The translations under genes were made by a program, and so were the position numbers. A stretch of 64,000 nt of DNA. It comes from Hysterangium stoloniferum (taxonomy: Eukaryota > Basidiomycota > Agaricomycetes > Hysterangiales > Hysterangiaceae). This document shows, piece by piece, positions 11,948 through 24,100 of this stretch (within the stretch, counting starts at the first letter, position 1; each line of letters opens with the position of its first letter). The stretch spans positions 1,302,001-1,366,000 of the forward strand of contig WHVD01000004.1 of assembly GCA_015178975.1 (NCBI GenBank), in the 5' to 3' direction. Under the pieces are notes generated by a model. The model did not search any database and was not told the origin of the DNA. It saw only the letters and a program-made list of their open reading frames with translations.

Positions 11948-12989
11948 TGTTGCCACTCCCCATATTGAATATCACTGGTCCACCTTTGCATTTGCTACAT
12001 ACCTGACATTCAGTCTCTTCTGGTTCAGGAATATCACATTCATTCCAAGAGTAGGGAACAAAATGATATGGACTCCATTTATTCTGATGATCACCTGCAT
12101 CCAATCCCCATTGTTGAAAGCTGGCAGGCCCTGCTGCTTTTAAGTCTCAAACATTTCATGTTCAAGTAATCCAATGGCTTCTTTGTTCAACATCTATAGC
12201 ATCATTAGGTCTTGAAATAGTTGTGTATGTTTAGGATAATCCTCAAAAGGTGGGCCATCAGGGGATAATTGGGTGTAGGACTGTTTGAGGATAAGAAGAG
12301 TCATTGCATGGGCCGCAGATACTCTTTGGATTCATTTATCCTTGTTCCTTGTACCAGAGTCTAGGTTCATATGCAGCCAATAATGAGTCATGGCAATTTG
12401 TATGGAAGAGATATTTCCAGAAAAAAATATAAGATGGTTTTTAAGGTAAGTGGATTCAGCCTTCAAAACTGAAATAGCCTTCCCAGTGTGTAGGTAATCC
12501 AAAGCAGGACATTCTTCCCTTCTAACTTGTTTTTATGTCTTCACCAGCTTGTTAAGTAATGGAAGATGAGGTTTCAGAAGAGCATCAAATATTGGAGATG
12601 AGGGATAATAAATGTAATCCAAGATCTTGTCATCCTCCTGTGATAATGAGCACATCAAATCCCATTTTCCTAATTATAAAGTCAAACATCAATCATTGTA
12701 ATAACTGCAAATACCTTAAAATAGCTTACTCTAATTTTCCATCTGTACTTCTGGTCCCTCCACAAGGAGCCAATAAAATAATGTTCTGGATCCTGTTAGG
12801 GCAACACTAAGGAGGATAACCCAAAACTTTAAAAATTATTTATCCACTAAAGTATATATATTTATATTGTTTGTTGTAAAATTAATATTTAATCAAATTC
12901 AGTTGATTAGGTATCACTCTGGAGAATGCAAAAATATTAAGATTTATCCTATATCTGACAAAATTTAGTCAAACAATCATCTGTAGATT
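11948..12989. other. Degenerate sequence, possible old coding fragment on minus strand
   Basis: A minus-strand frame near 12104-11940 has a Cys-rich CQVCSKCKGG motif after an acidic stretch, as in old transposon proteins, but it is short and the surroundings hold no consistent frame. The rest is A+T-rich with nothing recognised. Confidence 0.3.
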
Positions 12990-13711
12990 TGTTACGACCA
13001 TGTCGCAACCCTATCGGTCCCAAGGTTATCGCCACTTGTCAACGTTTCAAGTCATCCTCTCGGAAACCATCGGCCCTGAAGCAGATGAATGTTTTCACGA
13101 AGATCAAACTCCGTTTACGCCCACATCAAAATAACTCATATTGTCTGGTCAAACTTTGATATGTCCCCTTTATTATGTTGATCCGTCCAATCTTATGTTT
13201 CGCATATGTCTATCTATATTTGTAGTCCTTGAACTATTTCCTTTTATCGTAATCCCGCTCTCGGTTATCATTGGCCTCCGAACTAATCATAAACTTCCCG
13301 TTCCTAGTCAAGCTTATTGTTAATACCGTGTTCCACCCTTCTCCCCATTAGTATTTTCCAGACACATGTTACTTGTATATGAACCCGCTGTAGTTGTAGT
13401 CACTAGGCAATCAGAATATCGACTCAGAATACCCTCATATGCCTGTATCAGTCTCATACTAAGAATCCCCCCATCCGCCTTCGCGTACGCTTGCCCACTC
13501 CCGGCCCCGACCCCTTGGCCCGACGCTCAACGTGTCCTTCAATTCCAATCGGTATCACGCCGAAAGGTACTCATTAGGATTAGTCTTTGCCTGCCCGAAA
13601 TTTAAGGACATCCTATGGATATTTGCGAGGGCGCAGCACATAAGCTGAAGCCAAGTCCTTCCGATCAGTCCCTGTCGGCCACCGACATTAGTCAGTTTTC
13701 AGTTCTTAACA
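12990..13711 (+). repeat. Solo LTR, family B (copy 1)
   Basis: 722 bp, TGTTACGACC...AGTTCTTAACA, flanked by a perfect AGATT duplication (12985-12989 and 13712-13716). Nearly identical to the copies at 17166-17889 and 41025-41743. Shared hairpin segment at 13625-13658. Confidence 0.95.
13625..13658 (+). other. Shared LTR hairpin segment (family B)
   Basis: GGC, one base, CAGC, loop ACATAA, GCTG, AA, GCC, then AAGTCC. Identical in the other two B copies. Confidence 0.75.
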
Positions 13712-14110
13712 AGATTATTCTTTTGGAATAAATTGCACAATGGGGATTGGTACCCCAGATAGTTCTGGTTAACTCTCTAAACCAACTAAATTTAAATTAT
13801 ATGAAATACATTTGAAAGTTTGCTTGTATACAAGAGAATACATCATAACCCAAAGATTAAGTCATAACCCAAAGATTAAGTCATAACCCAAATAATCTTG
13901 TTTAACCCAAATAATCTAGGTTAATCCAAATAATTTTGTGTAACTATGTCATTTGTGCATATTTTAAAAGGACATGCATATTTTAAAGATGAAATTTCAG
14001 GTAATTAAATATAAACTCATGGAATAAGTTGTCATGGCCAGAAGGAATAGACTTGGAAAATATGAGGATTATTCAGTAAAATTTTGTATATTCAATAAAG
14101 TGTGACCATC
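13712..14110 (-). repeat. Repeat R1 (copy 2) with short tandem repeats
   Basis: Inverted relative to 7539-7760. About 13850-13930 holds three tandem units of a 19-mer (CATAACCCAAAGATTAAGT) followed by related AACCCAAATAATC units, absent in the first copy. Interrupted at its left side by the family-B LTR. Confidence 0.5.
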
Positions 14111-14921
14111 CTCCTAACAAGGCTACCAAACACAAGATAGAATATAGAAAAAACCTGAAGTGAGGAGGGGACAGCTCAATGACAGGGGAGATCACTTGTT
14201 TTAGTGGGATTCCTAAGAGATTGAAACTAAATAAATGAGTATGTACAAGTCTACTATTTATACTATTTATTTAATATTTTTTTTTAGTATTTTTTATTTA
14301 TTAGAAATTTGAGAAAAATGCAAAAAACTGCATGGGTGCCAACTGTCTTTGCAGTGCCAGCACACAAGGAGGCCCAATGGGCACACAATGCTTCACATTG
14401 TGTGTCTGTTGGGGTGTAGGTGGTGGTGGCAGCCTTGCATCGGCACTGATGTGAGGATGCCATAATGCCACTGTGCTGTGCATGTGCATTGCAACTGCAC
14501 AGTGTACATACCTGTGCATCACGATGGCATGACCACTTTCAATGGTGGTGGTGTTAGAGTATGATACTACAGCTCTAACATAGTCTATTATGATCTCCAT
14601 ATTTTTCTGATATTTGTAGTATTTTTCCCAGCACTGTAGGTGCAGTATTGAGTGAGTTACCTTAGGTCGGTACCTCCTGTATAGGTGCTTAGATAAGCAC
14701 CTAGTAGTATAGTCCACTGTGGGTGTGGGAAAGTCTCCTTAGTGTTCACTTTCCAATCACACTCACAGGGGTGTTCTGCAAAGTGTTATTCAACTGTTTC
14801 AACAGGTGGTGGCAGTGTGATTACATAATCTTGTGCCATGGCTACATGTAGATATGTATAATAAAATAAAATAAAATAAAAAATAAATGACAAAAATATA
14901 TTACATATATTGCCCTGACAT
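14111..14921 (-). repeat. LTR, family H (copy 2, 3' LTR)
   Basis: In LTR sense it starts TGATGTCAGGGC next to the purine tract of the H element. It shares with copy 1 (6458-7094) the (TTTTA)n tract, the TG/CA-rich stretch and the end TTGTGTTTGGTAGCCTTG. A 253-bp LTR of another family (E) is inserted within it. Confidence 0.55.
14552..14804 (+). repeat. Short solo LTR, family E
   Basis: 253 bp, TGTTAGAGTATGA...TGTTTCAACA, flanked by GGTGG on both sides (14547-14551 and 14805-14809). The insertion is absent from copy 1 of the host LTR, which confirms its limits. The orientation is assumed. Only one copy is present in the window, and its internal region is unknown. The size suits a copia-type or TRIM element. 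Confidence 0.75.
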
Positions 14922-17165
14922 CACCCTCTCCTTAAGGCACATTGCCCTCAATGTGCTTTCCAGAGGTCCATAGGGTTCCAGCCTGAACCATAGTCTCTGT
15001 GAAGTTGATATAAGTTTGGAAAGGGAGTCTACTGAAGGTTAAGGCAGAGATCCTCCTAGGTGCAAAGGGGTGTTGGCTATAGAATTTCTCCACTAATTTT
15101 TTGGAGTTTCCAATATTATCAGCAGGTTCCCATGTGCATTCCTCTTGAGGATACCCTTTCCATTTCACTAGGTATTGTATTTTTCCCCTTGCCAATCTGC
15201 TATCTTTGATATATTCAACTTCCCACTCAGGAGTTTCTCCCTTAACAACTGGAGGAGGCCTAACTGGAGGTATCCTCCCTTGAATAATGTCCTCATGGAA
15301 GGGCCTGAGCTTGGTTACATTAAAAACTGGATGGATTTTCATGGAAGAAGGCAGTTTCAACTCATAAGCATTTGGACCAATAACTTTGGTGATTTCAAAT
15401 GGCATATCTCTTGTCTTCTAGTTTTTTAGATGGCCTGTCTGTCTGAATGTCTCTGCCTTCTACCCATGCGTTATCTCCTGGCTTATAGATGTCTGCCTCT
15501 TTTCTAGACTGGTCATAGTACCTAGCCATATCATCAGCAGCCCTATGGAGTGCAGCTTCTGCTTCTTTCCTTGCCTCCTGCATGCCTTTAATAAACTGCT
15601 CCACAGATTTTATTTTGCTGCTTCTGAAAGGCTCAGTCTCCAATCTAGGATGCCTTCCATTATTCAGAACAAAAGGTGTCTGCCTAGTAGATGCTTGAAC
15701 TCTGTTGTTATGACAGAATTTTGCTAAAGACAACCATTCTGCCCAGGCATCCTGTCTATGATTTACAAAGAGTCTAAGGTATTGTTCTACCTCCCAATTT
15801 ACTCTTTCTGTCTGACCATCTGTCTGAGGGTGATAAGCTGCAGAAGCTGTAACTTTGATACCCAAGATTGAATTCAGTTCCCTTGTGAATTTTGAGACAA
15901 CCTGGGGTGCTCTGTCACTGATGATCTGTAAGGGGAGACCATGGAGTTTCCATACATTGTCCCTATAGAGTCTAGCAATGCCTTCTGAAGTGATCTTGTC
16001 TGTAGTGAGTATGACATGAATCATTTTGCTAAGTCTATCCACTACTACCATGATGGCATTATATTTCTGGCTTTCTGGAAGTCCAGTAATCAGATCCACA
16101 GTGATGATTTCCCAAATGTCCTTAGGAATCTGGGTTGGCACAAGCTTTCCAACAGGACTGGCAGGCTATATCTTAGTTTTATTGCACTGATCACATCCTT
16201 TGGTATAAGATGCAACAAATCTGGAGATTCCTGGCCACCAGTAATTCCTGGAAACTAATTCTAGGGTTTTCCATCTGCCTGGGTGACCACTGGTATGAGC
16301 ATCATGATGCAGTTCAACAATTTGCCTTCTAAGTTACATATCCTTTGGCATATAGACTTTCCCTCTGAAAGGAATGATATCCTGTTCCTCTGCCCACTCT
16401 GTGCCTTCAATCATTTTACTTCCTGACTTTTTCAGTTCTTCTACTGCCTTGACTACAACTTCTTCCATATCCTTGGCCTGTCTGATTTTCTTCAACAGAT
16501 CTGTCTCCTGACCTACTAATACAGCATGACCTTGCTTAAGAGCTTGGATCCTGAAATAAGAAGGCTTGAGAAGGGTAATATCTTCATTATCCCTTTCTCC
16601 TTTCCCATGATCAAGTCTTCTGGATAAACCATCTGCTTTCAGGGAACTTTTACCAGGCCTATGGTGTAAGGTGAAGTCAAATCTGGACAAAAACAGGGAC
16701 CATCTAGCCTGCCTCCTATTAAGTTTTTTGGCAGACATACAGTACTCTAGATTTTTGTGGTCTGTCCAGATTTGAAAGGTATTACTGTTCCCTTCAAGAT
16801 AGTGCCTCCATTCATCCAGAGCTCTAATGATAGCCAGCATTTCTTTGTCATGGATTTCATAATTTCTTTCCACTTCATTCAGACTTTTAGATAAAAAGGC
16901 TACAGGGTGCCACTTGCCATTTCATCCTTCCTGAGACAAAACAGCACCTGTTGCAAAGTCAGGACTGTCTGCCTCTAACTTGTAGGTTTTGCTGTCATCA
17001 GGAAAGACAAGAATTGAAGATGAAGTGACCTTGTCCTTTAGGCCTTGAAAGGCTGCCTTTTCTTCCATAGTCCACTTCCATGCTGTATCTTTCCTTGTCA
17101 GACTATGAAGGGGTCTGGGTATTTTTGCAAAGTCCTGGATAAACCTTCTGTAGAAGTTGACAAAG

Positions 17166-17889
17166 TGTTAAGAACTGGAAACTGACTAATGTCGGTGGCC
17201 GACGGGGACCGATCGGAAGGACTTGGCTTCAGCTTATGTGCTGCGCCCTCGCAAATATCCGTAGGTTGTCCTTAAATTTCAGACAGGCGAAGACTTAAAT
17301 CCTAAGAAGAACCTTTCAGCGAGATACCGATCGGAACCGAAGGACAAGTCAAATGTCGGGCCAAGGGATCGGGGCCGAGAGTGGGCGAGCGCACGCGAAG
17401 GCGGAAGGGGGATTCTTCTAGTATGAGACTGCTGCAGACGTATGAGGGTATTCTGAGTCGATATTCTGATTGCCTAGTAACTACAATTACAGCGGGTTCA
17501 TATACAAGTAACAGGCGTCTGGAAAATACTAATGGGGAGAAGGGCGGAACACGGTATTAACAATAAGCTTGACTAGGAACGGGAAGTTTATGATTAGTTC
17601 GGAGGCCGATGATAACCGAGAGCGGGATTACGATAAAAGGAAATGGTTCAAGGACTACAAATATAGATAGACATATGCAAAACATAAGATTGAACAGATC
17701 AACATAATAAAGGGGACGTATCAAAGTTTGACCAGACAATACGAGTTATTTTGACGTGGGCGTAAATGGAGTTTGATCTTCGCGAAACATTCATCAGCTT
17801 CGGTGCCAATGGTTTCCGAGAGGATGACTTGAAACGTTGACAAGTGGCGATAACCTCGGGGCCGATAGGGTTGCGACACGGTCGTAACA
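17166..17889 (-). repeat. Solo LTR, family B (copy 2)
   Basis: 724 bp in reverse orientation, flanked by a perfect CAAAG duplication (17161-17165 and 17890-17894). Inserted in the polymerase region of the family-H element. Shared hairpin segment at 17219-17252. Confidence 0.95.
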
Positions 17890-20800
17890 CAAAGCCTAGG
17901 AAAGATTGAATCTCCTTGACTGTGGTAGGTTCTGGCCATTTGGAGACACCCTCCATCTTCACTGGGTCCATGGAGATACAGCCATGTGAAATGATAAGTC
18001 CAAGATATTCAATCTTTTCCTTTTCAAATTCACATTTTGCTGCTTTCAAATAAAGCTTGTTTTTCTCCAATATTTCAAAGACCCTCTTGACCACTTCTCT
18101 ATGTTATTCCAGAGTGTTTGTAAAGATAATAATATATCCAAGTAGACAATGACAACTTGACCATCAATCAACTCTATGAACAAGTCATTCATCATGGTCT
18201 GAAATGTAGCAGGACTATTGGTGAGACCAAAGAACATGACCAATGGTTCAAACAGTCCTCTGTTGGTTGTGAAAGCTGCTTTCCATTCATCTCCTTCCTT
18301 TATTCTGACATTTTTATAGCCCCATCTGACATCCAACTTAGTGAAGTATTTGGCTCCTTGTCGCTCCACTTTTCAACCTCTTGAAGAAAGGAGTTCGTTG
18401 GAATTGGGATTCTGAACACGCCCGAGCTTTTGAGGACATCAAGGTTGCGTTGGGCTCAGCTCCAGTACTCGGACACCCCGCGAGGGGTATGCCTTATCGG
18501 TTATACACAGACGCTTCGGACTTTGTGCTAGGATGTTGTCTCCAACAAATACAGAAAATGACGCTTAAAGACCTTAAGGATACAAAAATTTATGCCCAAG
18601 CATGAGCAGCCTTCAATCAATCACGAGACGTGCCCATCTTCATTACTCGTTAGAAAACCAAGGAGCCGGAATTCACCTGGACAGATTCCTGGGCCACAGA
18701 TTTTGACGACACCAGTGTCACGGTCGAACATGTTATTGCCTATTGGAGCCATACGCTCAAGAAAGCAGAATGTAACTATTCAGCCACAGAGCAAGAAGCG
18801 TTAGCCACTAAAGAAGGATTAGTCCATTTCCAGCCCTTTATCGAAGGCGAACATATCCTTCTGATCACTGACCATGCGGCGTTACAATGGGCCAGATCTT
18901 ACGAGAATACTAATCGTCGACTGGCCGCATGGGGGGCGGTATACGCTGCATACCCCAGTCTGGAAATTCTACATAGAGCAGGACGAATACATAGCAATGT
19001 TGACCCACTGTCCAGACTTCCTCGAGTACCGGACTATGCTAGCCCCACGAGAGACGACCTTTTACCGATTGTAGCGGATTCTTATAACCAGAATGACGAT
19101 GAGACGTTATGGGAGAACAAACCTGCAGAAAAAGCCATCTTTCTCACTCATCACAAGTTAGTCGAACCAGTCGGAACCATGGAAGAGGTCCCCCAAATGA
19201 AATGGGACTTGCACAACCTCCCCAGAAATGATGAAACCGATGAAGCGAATTTTACTCTCTCGAATCCACAATTGCTTATAGAGATCGACGAAAATTACAC
19301 TAAGGAACTTCGCGATGGATACCAGAAGGATCCTGCCTTCAGAAATCATTACGCCACCGATCCCATTTCTCCAAACATGGTAACTACTCCTTCGCATTAT
19401 TTCATCGGCAAGAATAAGTTATTGTTCTTTCGAGATTCAGACTGGAAAGGTCGAATCTGCATTCCTAGCAGCATGACGACAACCAGACTCAAGCTGATAC
19501 ATGAAAATCCCTTCGAAGGAGCTCATGCAGGCGGCCACAGGCTCTTTAATCTGATGAAAGACCGTTTCTTCTGGCCGAGGATGTTGCACGACTGCGTGGC
19601 ATACGCTCACAGCTGTGACATATGCCAGAAAACTAAAATTGATCATTCCACTCAACAAGGAGCTCTTCGACCCGTGGATGTACCCCTAAGGCCATTTGAG
19701 GTTGTCTCGATGGACCTGATTACCGGATTGCCTCCTTCTACAGAGGGTGCTTATTCCGTCATCTTTGTCGCCATGGATAAACTCACGCATTTCTTAATCT
19801 GTGAACCCACCACTTCAGATCTATCCGCAGAAGGATTCATGCGAATCTTCGTGAATAAAGTAGCCGCTCCTTTCGGCCTGCCTTCAAGGATAATCTGTGA
19901 TTGAGACAAGAGGTGGACCTGTATGTTCTGGAGAGAAGTCTGCAAAGTATACGGAAGTGCCCTTGCAGTATCCTCGTCCCACCATCCTCAGACCGACGGT
20001 CAAATGGAGAACACTAATGCTATTGTGGAGCAAATGCTCAGAGCGTACTGCGCCTCTTCGAAGGAGGAATGGTCTAAATGGACTCAAGTAGTGGCTCATA
20101 CCTACAATTCGACGGTTCAAAGCTCAACAAGCTATGCGCCGGCCTTTTTGCTGATAGGCTACTTACCAAGAGGAATGTCTAGCTGTCTGGGAGGGGACGA
20201 CCCTGTGGTTCCCAGAGAATTATTGGATAGCCCTGTAGCCGACCAATGGATCTTAGAATTGGAAAATCACCGACAAGTGGCGCGGGATTCGATTGCGCGA
20301 GCACAAGAAACCCAAGCTCGCAGTTACAACAAGAAACGGAGATTGGTGGAAGATATCTCAGAGGGAGATTATGTTCTGATTAATCCCCATTCTCTCGAGC
20401 TCGTCGAAGCCAAGGGACCCGGAAGGAAACTTATACAAAGATGGATAGGGCCATTTGAGGTCTTGGAAAAGATCAATCCTCAAGTCTTCTGACTCCGCAT
20501 TCCCTCAGAATATCAATTACATCCAGTGATTAATCGAGACCATCTTAAAAAGTACCACCTCTCCCCTAAGGAATTCGGATCCAGGGAGCTACTCGAGAAC
20601 CCTCGAGAACTCAATCGTAACGACGAGGAGTACAAAGTAGAAGCTATAGTAGGGCACAAAAAGCATCGAAATTGACTCCTTTTCCAGGTTCGATGGAAAG
20701 GATATGGACCAGAGGAGGACACTTGGTTAAACAGCAATGACCTTCTTAACGCTCCCGCTCTTCTTAGAGCTTACAAGACTATCTATCAAATTTAATGATC

Positions 20801-20989
20801 ATTTCACATCCTTACGACGACAACACTGTTTATCTAATTCTAGCTCTACCCCCCACTTTCTTCCCCCTCGGCCTTTCACCTCAATAACCAAGCGGAGCTT
20901 GAAATTAATATAAGATACGTAAATTCGCTAAAGAAAATTTTATTTTCCCTATCTCTTCCCTCCATGTCAACCTCTCTAATCAGTACACT

Positions 20990-21664
20990 ATGTCACAGGA
21001 GCAACAACCCAAACCCAAGTTCCCCAACTTCAAAAGAATACCGCAACCTCAACCTATTAATACCTCTACCATGCCGTCTCGCACTGAACAAGTTGAGCAC
21101 TCCACGAGTAATTCTGGAACGCCTTTGCCAATACCCTCCGCTGCGCAGGGCGACATCACGGGAACGTCCACCAACTCGGGGAATGGAACCGCCTTTACTC
21201 CATACGCTCCTCTTCCCAGACCCCGATTTCCCAATTTTAAAAAAATACCTCGACCTCAAACTACAGTTCCTTCTGCCCCATCACCTCGAACAGAAACTGT
21301 CGAATGCGTGGAGGAGACCTCATCGTCCACGAATCCTACGTGGACGGACTTCATTTCAAAAGCTGCACCATGGTCCTCTAATACTTGGGGGGCTCCCTTG
21401 GGAACATGGAGCGAAACCCCACCACCTTCTTGTAGTATTTTCCCTTCTACCAAAGAGGAGATCAAAAAGAAACAGCAGTCTGAGGCTTTCTCTGCACAGG
21501 TTCAGGAGGAATTGAAAATGCTTAAATGGAAGAGGAGTGTGAGGAGTATGCTTTTACCACAGTATCATTGTGGTAAAACACTCCTTTTATTTCATTTATA
21601 TTTTACATATTCTATTCATATTTTTCTATCTTTCATATTCTTCGAATATCGCATATTTCATTAG
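20990..21664 (+). CDS. Accessory frame 1 downstream of the chromodomain (family A)
   Basis: A frame of about 180-220 codons starting MSQEQQPKPKFPNFKRIP. It holds two copies of a FPNFKRIPQPQ-like motif (near residues 11 and 84), is otherwise rich in Pro, Ser and Thr, and ends in a charged helix-prone stretch with KEEIKKKQQSEAF. It runs into the LTR, so its true end is uncertain. A second element copy (34890-34940) keeps the KFLNFKRIP start, so the frame is a family trait and not chance. Function unknown. It is neither Gag nor Pol. Confidence 0.5.
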   Translation: MSQEQQPKPKFPNFKRIPQPQPINTSTMPSRTEQVEHSTSNSGTPLPIPSAAQGDITGTSTNSGNGTAFTPYAPLPRPRFPNFKKIPRPQTTVPSAPSPRTETVECVEETSSSTNPTWTDFISKAAPWSSNTWGAPLGTWSETPPPSCSIFPSTKEEIKKKQQSEAFSAQVQEELKMLKWKRSVRSMLLPQYHCGKTLLLFHLYFTYSIHIFLSFIFFEYRIFH

Positions 21665-22153
21665 TTCGAAGCATTGTGTATACTTGTGGGTGCACTCAGC
21701 ACCAATTAGAACTCAGACACTTTTTACACCGCAACCACGACTTACCCAGACACCCGTTAGTGTCCTGTAAGTTGTGATTGGTGTATTGTCTCGACCGTCA
21801 CAGACGGGCTTTAGCTACTCATTCAAACTGAGTTTCGAACTGTATCAGTCGAAACTCAATCCCTATCTCAACTCGCATGGACTACATCCACGCTACTCTA
21901 TTATTTGACTCTCTAACTACTCTACTTGCACTCGAGCAGTTGTCCAGAATCGCACTTAACCAGTCGATTCTGCTTATTCGTTCTAGCTATCTACCTTACT
22001 TTAGATAGCTACTTCTCTCTACCGTATTGAACTAAGTAGTCAATACACATTCGGTCCGTATTAGACTTAGACAGTCAATACATTGTGGTATCGTACTTCA
22101 ACGGTTGATATTCTTCATATATAGAACGGTTAGAACTTCTACCACTCTTCACA
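21538..22153 (+). repeat. LTR, family A variant
   Basis: 616 bp. The last 470 bp match other A LTRs closely, but the first 120-140 bp (TGTGAGGAGTATGC...) differ from them. It is preceded by a purine run, GGAAGAGGAG, like a polypurine tract. It may be the 3' LTR of the pol remnant or an LTR shared with the following segment. Confidence 0.8.
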
Positions 22154-22168
22154 AGGAGAGAGGAGTAC

Positions 22169-23272
22169 TTGGAAGGACAGCGGAGGATGGGGGCTAGGGA
22201 TAATGTCCCTTCAAGGCGGACATGGCAGGAATGGAGGAGAATGGAAGGGCATGATAATCCTTCAATCATCGCTCCCCCTTCGGGTCATAAATGGACAGAT
22301 TTCGCTGAAACGGATTGCAGTGACGGGGGCACGCCATGTGTTCGGAGTGTAGGACAAAAAAGTAGGAAAGGAAAAGATGGGGTCACCTTCTACGATTGGG
22401 ACAAAGTACGAAGGATCAAATTACAAAGCATTGCATTGCGACGTGGAGATGGAGTTGCACTACCTCCCAAACCCCCTTCACAACGTGGACCTCAGGAACG
22501 GACCTACCGGATGGGGCCCGGTGATCTTTCATCTGACTCGGAGGACGACCAATCTCGCTACCCCACCTATGACAGCAAGTACCTCGGTGCTGACTGCCAT
22601 GAAGGTTTCCTACTCCCTGACAACATTCACTTCTTCACGAGTGATCCTAACCAACGACGAAAGCTACCAACTTCCATTAGAGTTTGGAGAGGGTATCGTC
22701 CAGCAGACTCTGCGACCCCATCCAGTTCCTCTCATCTCCCTCCACCGCCACCGGTCTCTTCCGTACCCAAATTACAGTGCTTTACACCCTTTTCAGAGTT
22801 ACCAGGAAGTCTTGTACCATCCACCGAGCTGCCTTCTCTTCCCCCTATACCACTACCCCTCCCCTTCACAGGACATTCCCTTATATCACCGTCCTCATCC
22901 ATACCCAAGCCTTCTCCAGCACTGCAGCCAATCTCACCCCTCCACACGTCACCTGACCCTCTCGTCGCCTCCCACTCTACTCTGATGCCTTTGGTCCCTG
23001 CAGTGTCTAACATTCCCCTCACTTCCTTGACAACGCGGAGTCCACCGCCCGCCTCTCCCTACTCCCCTTGCGTTTCTCTGGGAAGCCCCATTCAGCATCC
23101 TAACGATACATTAATGGATATTGATCACCCTATCCTGGAAGTTCTTGCAATGCCTATGGAGGAAGTCCTCGAGACGCCTCTCTCAGCCACAGACATCTCG
23201 AAGGAACCCCCCCTGGCAATGGAAGTCTTCGAGGAGCCTCCCCCCTTAAGCGAAAAAGCAAAAGGTAAATGA
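22169..23272 (+). CDS. Accessory frame 2 between two family-A LTRs
   Basis: A 367-codon frame rich in Pro and Ser (about residues 190-340), with a Trp/Arg-rich start (WQEWRRMEG) and an acidic end. No known domain recognised. It lies between the LTRs 21538-22153 and 24101-24729, so it belongs to a retroelement, either as the last frame of the family-A element or as cargo of a non-autonomous derivative. Codon choice is G+C-richer than in the surrounding decayed repeats. Confidence 0.4.
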   Translation: MEGQRRMGARDNVPSRRTWQEWRRMEGHDNPSIIAPPSGHKWTDFAETDCSDGGTPCVRSVGQKSRKGKDGVTFYDWDKVRRIKLQSIALRRGDGVALPPKPPSQRGPQERTYRMGPGDLSSDSEDDQSRYPTYDSKYLGADCHEGFLLPDNIHFFTSDPNQRRKLPTSIRVWRGYRPADSATPSSSSHLPPPPPVSSVPKLQCFTPFSELPGSLVPSTELPSLPPIPLPLPFTGHSLISPSSSIPKPSPALQPISPLHTSPDPLVASHSTLMPLVPAVSNIPLTSLTTRSPPPASPYSPCVSLGSPIQHPNDTLMDIDHPILEVLAMPMEEVLETPLSATDISKEPPLAMEVFEEPPPLSEKAKGK

Positions 23273-23413
23273 AGAACCGATACTCAGGCCAACGAGCCCC
23301 TTGTCATTGACCCCCCCCCGGCCCACCCCATTCGCAGCCCCCCACCGCAGCCATCCTCTCCCCTCCACTCTGAGGATACAGCTGGCCCCTCCCGTCCCTT
23401 CCAGTCAAGTTGG

Positions 23414-24079
23414 ATGCATGTGTCCATTAATTACCCCTCTGACATCTTCACTGTGGGATGCACATTAATGCGACTGGGACCAACCCTGCGGCACCCCCTT
23501 CTTAAAGGGCATATCCAGGGGTATAGCGGGTCTCTCACGTTGTCAGACCGCATGAGTGTGTTTTATCTATGCATCAACGACCCTAAGGAACAGCTGCGTT
23601 TAGCGGAGGATATCGAATGGGTGGAACTCTCCATGTTTCAGTCCTTACTTGTCAACTCTTCTTGTGTTCTTCCTGACCACACACCAACCCACTCCGCAGT
23701 GGACCTCGTTGACTTGTTGGAGCAGCTGTTGCCGGATTCGGACACCTCGAGAGGAATCCCCCCTGGGGGAGACATGAGCTCCACACCGCTCATCACTCCT
23801 ACCCTCGACCCCCTCTCATTGCCCGTATTACTGATGCTTCTGCTGATCGCGTTCACGCCATAATTCGAACGGGCCAGAAGGCCTACAGTCGTTGGGTCTC
23901 GTCAATCCAAAAACTGGATGGGTTGACATCCGCCAATGACGCTTCGAGGCGGGAGGACATCGCTCTTTCCTTTCATGCCAAGCATCTCGCCTGGGGCAAC
24001 GCTATCCTACACCTTGGGGGTTCATCGCAGGACGCATGGGGAGGAGTTCCAAGCGTCCTTCGACATCTTCTTTGACATA
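23414..24079 (+). CDS. Accessory frame 3 between two family-A LTRs
   Basis: A 149-codon frame (23414-23863) with a globular-looking start (MHVSINYPSDIFTVGCTLMR), continued in a neighbouring frame by a helix-rich Arg/Trp-containing tail (ending near 24079, just before the LTR). Probably one protein with the preceding Pro-rich frame in an intact relative. Function unknown. Confidence 0.35.
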
Positions 24080-24100
24080 GCTCTTTGACCTGGGGGGCAC

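Larger units (their letters stand above)
14111..18374 (-). mobile_element. Ty3/Gypsy chromovirus remnant, family H
   Basis: Minus-strand LTR retrotransposon remnant. Parts read in its own direction: reverse transcriptase (from about 18370), RNase H (about 16880-16600), integrase zinc-binding and catalytic core (about 16260-15400), chromodomain with a WEVEYI...YLVKWKGYP...TWEP pattern (about 15240-15080), a purine-rich tract (AAGGAGAGGG, minus strand near 14925-14934), then LTR sequence to about 14110. The Gag end is missing. It is broken in several places and A+T-rich for its class. It carries two later insertions: solo LTR B (17166-17889) and solo LTR E (14552-14804). Its inner end abuts the opposite-strand family-A pol remnant. 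Confidence 0.8.
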
